Below the pieces are notes generated by a model, which saw only the letters and a program-made list of their open reading frames with translations, was not told where the DNA came from and ran no database searches. A program made the position numbers and the translations under genes. Shown piece by piece: positions 57,208 to 64,000 of a DNA stretch of 64,000 nt. Numbering within the stretch: the stretch's first letter is position 1; each line of letters begins with the position of its first letter. This DNA is from Prunus persica (lineage: Eukaryota > Streptophyta > Magnoliopsida > Rosales > Rosaceae): positions 13,460,486 through 13,524,485 of the forward strand of contig NC_034013.1 in the NCBI RefSeq assembly GCF_000346465.2, given 5' to 3'.

Positions 57208-58415
57208 GCTGCAGAGCCTCGACTTGGGTGACCTGGTTTTGGACCCATGAATCTCAAACCAGGAAGAAGAACAAAAACCATACTCCGGGGCTCTTCAGAC
57301 TCGGTCGTCATGAAGTTTATATTGGATCTCTAAAATAATGTTTTTCAAGGCCCATTTTGCTTGCCAGGAAGAGCAGGCCGGGCCAGTAAGGGCTGATGTT
57401 TTGTGTTCATAAGCACCAGATTACTGGGTTGGCCCAATTTCTATTTACGACGAGTTTCAAAAAATAGACATGAAAATTAGACAATCGTTTTATTAGTTCC
57501 TAAACTTAGACCTGATTTGCATTTGAATCCTTCAATTTCCAAAAGCGTTCCTATAGTCCTTCAACTTCAGTTTCGTTAGGACAAATGATCATGCCATCAA
57601 TTTTGTTAACTTTTCTGTTAAATATAGGGGCAAAATGATATTTATGAAATACCGTTATCTAACAAAATTATGGGGATCATTTTGTTAGGTGGCTCTATTT
57701 CATAAAGGTGCAGCTTCGGATGGAAGAATTAGTACTTTGTTTTGGATGGATTGTACATGACGAAGAAGCCTAATCATATTTTTGATCTGAAAATATCATA
57801 CTAAGGATCTGAAGTGTTTCTAGGGTTGGAACTTGGAACTTGGATTGTACCATGCCACAAGATCTCCTTCTTGCAAACTATAGAAAAGGGAAATTTGAAG
57901 TTCTACTGCAAAATGGGCTGGTAATTGATTGGCGCCCTACATATCAAAACTGTTGGTTTGTGATTTTAAGTTGCATTGCAATGAACACGAATCCTTAAAG
58001 CTCAAATGTTCACACCCAAACTGACTAAGTAATTAACTATCACAAAGACAGTTTAAATATTAGTACACCCAAGTCAATGTTTCCTAGTTATTGTTGATGA
58101 TTTATGATGAAGTTAGTGTTAGATATCATTACAAGCACTTGGTAGTAACGCAACCCAAAACAAGACCTGATTTAGAAGTTGACTTCATGTCCTTTTGATG
58201 AACTGCTGAACATATGTATATATACTCACCATAAAAACCACACATTAAAATGAAACAAAGAAAATAGATGAAACATATGCATAACAAACTTTGCAAGTTC
58301 TACCACCCTTTTATTCATTCCCAAGATTTCTTTCTTTCTTTCTTTCTTCACTTTGTAAATTGAATTGGGGTTCTGATTATTGCTTCTCCTCCATAACCTG
58401 GCCAACTTTTCTTTT
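57208..58415. other. intergenic between the PORR gene and ASFT
   Basis: It holds the PORR 5' flank and the ASFT 3' flank. At 57480-57690 the text (CCTTCAATTTCC, GTCCTTCAACTTC, GTTAGGACAAATGATC) looks like a common plant dispersed repeat. A (CTTT)n microsatellite lies at about 58327-58350. Confidence 0.45.
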
Positions 58416-59976
58416 TTAAATCTGCATCAACTCTTCAAATGTCTTCATAGCAGAAGCTGGCAGACCCAAAAGTACATTTATGCTTTTCCTGTTTTTCCCA
58501 TGAGAAAGGAACAAACTTACTTCCTTCTCAGGCAAACCCACTGGCCCTGACAGCACAGGCTCTCCCCACCCAAAATCAGTAGAGTGGAAAGCTAGCTTAG
58601 ACCAAGTTGTGATCAAAAGAGTTTCAGACAAAGAAGGCCTAGCTCTTGTTACTTCAAAGTAGTCTATGGCAGACCTCATATAACTATCTGTAACCATGTG
58701 AACTGCCTTATCAACTAGCCCAACAGCAAATGACAATGGCTTCTCCAATAGCTCCCCTGCACTACACAGTGAATTTGTTAACAAAATTGCATTCCCAAAG
58801 AACCCTTCTGGTATTGGTGGCTCAAATCTTGAGCGCCCATCAACAGCAAAAAGAAGCTTTGTTTTCTGATCTGGTCTCATTCTTAAGGCCTGAGTTCTAG
58901 CTCTCCAGACAAAGGCAGAGAGTGCTTGAAATGTAGTGCACTTGTCAAGCACCCCATCTTCCATGGCCATTTTCTTGAGCTTTTCAATGTTCTCAGGGTG
59001 AAAAAAGAAAGACCTATATAGCAATTCTTCTTCATAGAGTTTGGTGTTATCAGATATATCTTCAATCTCAGCAAATTCATTGTGTGGAAACTCTATCTTA
59101 GGTGGTTTTCTGGCTTTAAGTATGCTTCTGTCTAGAAATGGGGGGACCTTAAGTGGCAAGCCTCTAGCAGTCTCACCCCATGAGTTCACAAATTCCATTG
59201 CCCCAATCCCATCAAACATACAGTGGTTGATACATAGCCCAAGGACAAATCCTCCACATCTGAACTTGGTCACCTGAAATTGATTAAACAATCACCTTAG
59301 AATTTCTTTTTGTTCGTTTTGGTTAAAAAAAAGGTCTGGTTATATCAAAGATCAGCAGTAGTAGCACTCTTGACAGTTTCTTATACTCCAAGTTTTAACA
59401 AGTGTATCAAAAACTAATTATAGTTTTTGTTAAGACATGACGATCCTTGAGTAAGATGGTATGCTATATCAATGGTGGTGAGTATGTTCTCAAAACTGAA
59501 AGAAGAAAGCATGAAAAAATTTCGGAAACTCAAACCTGAGCAGCCAAGGGAGGAATCTCAAGTATGTTCTTCGCACCAGGGATATCATGAACCAGCTTCC
59601 CAAGAGTCAAAGGATCAGGCTTTGTTATGTCACCTATCTTTTCCATTTCACAGTTTGCTTCAGCTTCAACAAACACAGCACCATCTCCTGTGCAATCCAC
59701 TATCAGCTTCCCCTCTGTGCTGATATTTAACCTCCCTGCCAAAGGGTAGTAGTGAACAAGAACCTTTGACAGGGCACTCTTTATGATCTCCACAGCTTCT
59801 TCATTCCCTTTTAAATCCGATTTGAAGCAGTAGATGGTACGAACGATGACTGCAATGTTCTGGTCCAGGTTTGAGAGGTAGTACAGGCCCTTCTCTGTTT
59901 CTTCTGCAGGAGGCACCAAAGTTGGTTCTTCTTTCTTTACCGAAAGTTCAAAGGCTTTGCCACTGATATCCGCCAT
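58416..59976 (-). CDS. ASFT: omega-hydroxypalmitate O-feruloyl transferase (ASFT/HHT1), BAHD acyltransferase
   Basis: Cytosolic BAHD enzyme that transfers feruloyl from feruloyl-CoA to omega-hydroxy fatty acids, supplying the aromatic part of suberin. Two coding exons are read: 59536-59976 and 58416-59273, 1299 nt in total (432 aa), with a GT-AG intron. The N-terminal text [20 protein letters not shown] and [17 protein letters not shown] is close to Arabidopsis ASFT (At5g41040). The catalytic HxxxD motif is HCMFD (His about residue 164, Asp about 168), and the structural DFGWG is at about 380-384. The motifs [11 protein letters not shown] and [17 protein letters not shown] are typical of this clade. 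A GTG codon 12 bp upstream is in frame, but the ATG at 59976 gives the conserved start. The protein is about 25 residues shorter than the Arabidopsis enzyme, with the difference outside the catalytic motifs. Confidence 0.94.
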
Positions 59977-59988
59977 CACAGAAAACAC

Positions 59989-60187
59989 CTAAAGCATTTC
60001 AAAGAAAAGTAAGAGAAAAATAGGTGATCAGCCAATTTCCAAACCATATACATACATGCAAATTACATAATGAGCTGAATATAGTTTATATGTACCAAGA
60101 ACTTTAACTTTTAAAGAAAAAAAGGAATATTTTGAAGTGTACCTGTAATGCTGCAGTAGATTTTAGGATGGTGTTGTGATTTATATA
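59989..60187 (-). promoter_or_regulatory. ASFT: ASFT TATA box and 5'UTR intron
   Basis: On the minus strand a TATATAA box is at 60187-60181. A 154 bp intron in the leader is suggested by the donor CATTACAG|GTACAC (GT at 60142-60141) and the acceptor GCTTTAG|GTGTTTT (AG at 59990-59989). The ATG then lies 12 nt into the next exon. The gene is likely regulated as a suberin gene; no specific MYB site was established. Confidence 0.55.
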
Positions 60188-60189
60188 GG

Positions 60190-62460
60190 GAGCAGCTGGG
60201 GCAATGCTTAGTAGCTCTGAGGTTTGGTTGAAACTGATGTGGCGTGTAGCTAGCTTCTGTGTTTTAATTATAAATAGTTATGGATTTCTTGTTTCTCTAC
60301 CAAACCCCAAAAAAAAAAAAAGCAAGACAAAAAACTTTCACCATTAAAATTGTTTTGGTTGGCAAAGAGTGAACTCTGCAGCATGAAAGAGAATGGTTTT
60401 CTTTCACATGTCTAATTGGTTGGGGTTCATACGCAAAGCTCTTTTAGTGGAATAGCCCCTCTCTCAGGAACAAGAAATTTAAGACTCTGACAGACCTTTT
60501 GTTTTTTGTTTTTTTATTCTTAAATTCATAAGATTTTATGAAGTATATATATTGGAGATTGGTGTTTTTATCTGCAGATTGTGCTAAGCTCATATAAGCT
60601 GAGGTAGGGTACTGGCCAGTGAACCAAAATGTTACCAGCACATGATTAGAATCAGATGATGATGGGGTTTGGTTGGTGGGTGTGTTAGGCCTCCGAAATA
60701 AATATATTAAGTTGCTTGGTATACTTGCTCTAAATATTTAAACACAAAATTACCGATTAGAATAAGATTTATATGAATTTCATGGCCATATATCTTAACT
60801 TTTTGACCTTAATTGGAATTGGAAAAAAAGTGAGTGATCATAAAAAAAAAAAAAAACAAGTAATATTTGCATTTTACAGCTGACAATGGCTTTCTTACAA
60901 GTTTTAGCCAATCAGACAGAAGTCAGAAGGTTCCCCTTAGATTTTAGGTTGAGGTTTTTTTTTTTTTGGACAAAAGATTTTAGGTTGAGGTTAACCATAA
61001 GCTAATCCCTAAATCTCAAGCTCTGGTGGTGGTAGGTATAGAGTCAAATGTTCTATCGTTGAAGCTATAGGTCACCTCCTAAGAAACTTAGGGAGAAAAA
61101 TGCATTACACTATTATTGGACCTTATGAATGGGTATATTAAATGCAAAATTATACCCAGTTGGATGAAACTTTTCAATCAACTTTAAGTAACATAGGGTT
61201 AATTAACAATGTGCATGAAATTCTTGGCCCAGATATTAACTCCCCCTTAAAATAAGAGATGTGTATCAGAGGCGCTGTTTCTATGGCCCAGAAATCAGAT
61301 AATAAAAGCAGACAGATACAGCTTGTTAGCTAAAAACAGGTTTATTTTGACAAGACAAAATAAAAAGAAACGAGGACTGAAATTAAAAGAAAATATATTT
61401 TATAAAAATCATTTTACACTATTCCAATTGAAAAAACCCTCAAATATCATATCTCAATACTCCTCTCTCCTATTGTCCTTTTTGTCCTTTACTTACTTAA
61501 AAGAAGAATAAAATCGAAAATACTGTTTTTAGTCCTTATTTTTTTCTAAGAAATAACCTTATTTGTATCTGTTTTTAGAAACAGAAATTTAGAATATTAC
61601 TATGCCAATGTGTTTTCTTTCCTTACAATAGGGATGACTGTTAAATACGACTCAAATTCAATATGATGCTTAATAACACAACTTGTTAATACGGATAATA
61701 AACATGTCTTGAGTAGTGTCAAACAAGAATACCCAACTTATTTAACTATCACCGCATTTTAAAAAGCAAAAATCTCAACTATCATTTCTTTTTCTTTTGA
61801 GCTACAAGCTCCTACTAATATTCTGAATCACTTGAACTATAAGCTCCTATTTTTTAATACAAACCTACAAGCTCCTTAACCAACAACCTTTATGATAATC
61901 GTTATAGAATTATTTATTTTTATTTTTAACATTTTATAGGTTGATTTAGATGCCAGTCAGTTTCGTTTTAATAATCACTAATTAGTTCGTTTTAATCTTT
62001 TTTTCCTCAAAATTTAGTGGGACAGTTTGTTAATTCCTCAAAATCCAGGCTCCAAAAACAGTTACCCTCGTGCTAAATCAAATTGCAATTATTGTAGTCG
62101 AAAAAAGAACAGAAAACAATTAAGAAAAAAAAAAAACCCACTTACTACTCATTTATAATGAAAATTTAAGTCATGGGCATGGCTACAGCTAAACAACTTT
62201 TATAGGAGGGGGGGTTTAACTTAAAAAGAAGTAAACAAACCTAACATGAATCTGAGGTCAGATTAAAACTACAAAAGAGGTTAAAATAATATGGTACAAA
62301 CACACCCAGCTGGGTATATTTATCTGAAAATTAAGGCAATCCTATCGGTTCTTAAAAACTGCTGATGACACACACCTCTGTAGAAAGATATGAACTGGTG
62401 AATGCCACCATATGGCACATATTCTGCAACGGTCACATATAAGCTCTGGCCTACTATGAA
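60190..62460. other. 2.3 kb intergenic
   Basis: Distal ASFT promoter on the left and DEK 3' flank on the right. AT-rich, with A- and T-homopolymers. I see no gene, element ends or RNA gene. Confidence 0.5.
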
Positions 62461-63599
62461 CTAAGCATCATCTTCGTCGTTGTCGTCCTTTTCTTCATCT
62501 TTGTCGGCATCATCACCAGCTTCAGCTTCCTCCTCTGCTTCATCCCCTTCATCTTCCTCATCAGACATATTGTTAATTACTTCTGTAATTATATCCTTCA
62601 CCTCTGCTTTTCTATGCATTAAATCAATACCGAAGTGGGTACCTAAGTAAATTACAGTTTTGCAGTTAGCTAAGTGTAAGCGAAGATTAGGAAAGGAGAA
62701 AAAGAAATCATAGAAGATAGAAAGAAGCCCTACCAAGTTGCCTGAGAATGTCTGATAAAGTTGCCTGCACAAAGAAAATGCGGAAATTAAATAATATAAC
62801 TCACATAACTTCAACCATCCACTCAATGTATTGTTGCAATAGTCACTTACAGTATTGAAGTCCACTTCTTTCAGAATATCAACAATTACTGCATGCATAT
62901 CATCTTTCGTGGGCTCTGCCTTTGCTTTCTTGCTAGTTTTTCCTTTCGCTGGCTCATGCAAGAAATTGATACAATTAAAAGACACTCCTAAACTTCTGGG
63001 AGAATTAAGCATTTCATGAAACAGCCTTAAAGTAAAAACATTAAAGTATCAAAATAAGTAGGAAGAATCCACGGCAAAAGCAAATCACCTTGATCCTTTG
63101 CCGAAACCTTGGCCGGGGACTTGCTCGTTTGTTTCTTGCCACTGGCTTTTTCCTTGACATCCTTCTGGCTTTCCTTTTCAGTCTTTTGTTTCTTTGCAGA
63201 TCGCTTTGCTTTAGTCTGTGAGCCAGAAGCTCCATCGGCATCACTTGCACCTCTTTTTGAAGTAGAACTAGATTTCTTTGCAGAATCCGAAGGTGTTTTC
63301 GCAGATTTTGCAGGGGTTTTCTTCTTAGCAGATGTTGTTTTGCTCCCAGCTTTAACCTTTGATCCCTCCTTTACAACCTTTTTGGATGAACTTTTTGGAC
63401 TTGAGACCTGGTCCTTTGGTTCGTCTTGCTCTTCATCGGATTTATCCTCATGGTCTGTATCCTCATCCATCGTATTGTGATCATCATCTCCAACAGAATT
63501 GTCCTTTGCATCTGAAGTTTCATCATTGTCATCGCCCTCCTCTTCTTCAGCCTTGGACGACTCCTGCTTTTTTTCAACATTGGGTATTTCTTTTTGTTT
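62461..63599 (-). CDS. DEK domain-containing chromatin protein, partial (5' exons beyond the window)
   Basis: DEK proteins bind DNA, histones and topoisomerase and modulate chromatin; plant DEK3 affects stress tolerance and transcription. Four 3' exons are read: 63089-63599, 62851-62948, 62734-62764 and 62461-62642, 822 nt in total (273 aa plus stop), in frame. The first visible exon is acidic then very Lys/Ser-rich (AKKKTPAKSAKTPSDSAKK, nuclear-signal-like). The DEK C-terminal domain follows: TKDDMHAVIVDILKEVDF, NTATLSDILRQLGTHFGIDL, MHRKAEVKDIITEVINNM. It ends in an acidic tail (DKDEEKDDNDEDDA). The exon begins at an acceptor (AG at 63601-63600) with complete codons, so the N-terminal SAP/DEK part must lie to the right of the window. 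Which DEK paralogue it is cannot be told. Confidence 0.93.
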
Positions 63600-64000
63600 C
63601 TAAGCACAAAGAAGGCAGAAAGTAAGACTCCAAAACTTTAGTCACAATACAAAATGGATCATGCTGCATGACCCACTGGCACACACATACACATTGCAAT
63701 ACATCATCAATTCTAGGACTCCACTGCAAATGCTATCACATTAAGAGTTTTTAAAAAATAAAAAAACTGATCAATAAGAATATAGAGAAGACTCAATAAG
63801 TAAATCCTATCATCTAATTAAAAGCAAACAAGATGAAGTAAATCATTTGAGGCTTCTTTTTTTTCTGGGAGAAGAAGCTTGGGCATAAGCACATATAACA
63901 AAAGTGTTGAAAAATATGCATTTGAAGCAGGGAGCCATGTGTATAACATAACAATGAATTAAGGAAACTAATGCATCACAAAATGTACTCCAGATAGGAA
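63600..64000 (-). other. intron of the DEK gene running to the window edge
   Basis: AT-rich, with no exon-like frame. It is the intron upstream of the first visible DEK exon. Confidence 0.7.

Noticed and set aside
63109..63480. 123-codon plus-strand frame rich in Phe, Leu and Ser
   Set aside because: It is the reverse complement of the Lys/Ser-rich DEK exon; the minus-strand reading has the conserved domain.

Overview
The window is nuclear DNA from a flowering plant. The coding genes are split by many short GT-AG introns, the intergenic DNA is AT-rich, and LTR retrotransposons, Helitrons and MITEs are interleaved with conserved eudicot genes. Protein resemblance and repeat style suggest a rosid, most likely Rosaceae (Prunus-like). 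That placement is an impression from recall, not a computed result.

Left third (1-24 kb) is gene-rich. In order: an RluA-type RNA pseudouridine synthase (minus, 12 exons), a membrane-anchored ubiquitin-fold protein (plus) that is head to head with it across a 415 bp spacer, plastid glutamate-1-semialdehyde aminomutase (minus, 3 exons), a degraded copia remnant, a TPD1-like secreted cysteine-rich ligand (minus, 3 exons) and a MORC-family GHKL ATPase (minus, 20 exons, 841 codons). For all of these the exon sums are divisible by three and leave open frames.

Middle (23.5-43.7 kb) is mostly mobile DNA. A structurally complete 6.8 kb LTR retrotransposon (182 bp LTRs, TSD GGAAC) lacks a recognisable gag-pol. 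Instead it carries host-like gene pieces, a dense array of short hairpins and an intact antisense coiled-coil ORF. Next come a hairpin MITE, a solo LTR (TSD GAGAC), two copies of a DGK1-type diacylglycerol kinase pseudogene (one split by a decayed copia element), and a hAT-type MITE (TSD AACCCTAC).

Right part (43.7-64 kb) has a SAUR-like gene with a TATA box and an upstream auxin response element, several MITEs and Helitron-like elements, an intronless PORR-domain organelle RNA-binding gene (minus), an ASFT/HHT-type BAHD feruloyltransferase of suberin biosynthesis (minus, 2 coding exons plus a 5'UTR intron) and the 3' part of a DEK chromatin protein gene (minus) that runs off the right edge.

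The genes do not form a shared pathway, as expected for a plant chromosome segment. The most unusual object is the 23505-30339 retroelement. All exon coordinates were read by eye from splice signals and family conservation, so single boundaries may be off by a few bases.
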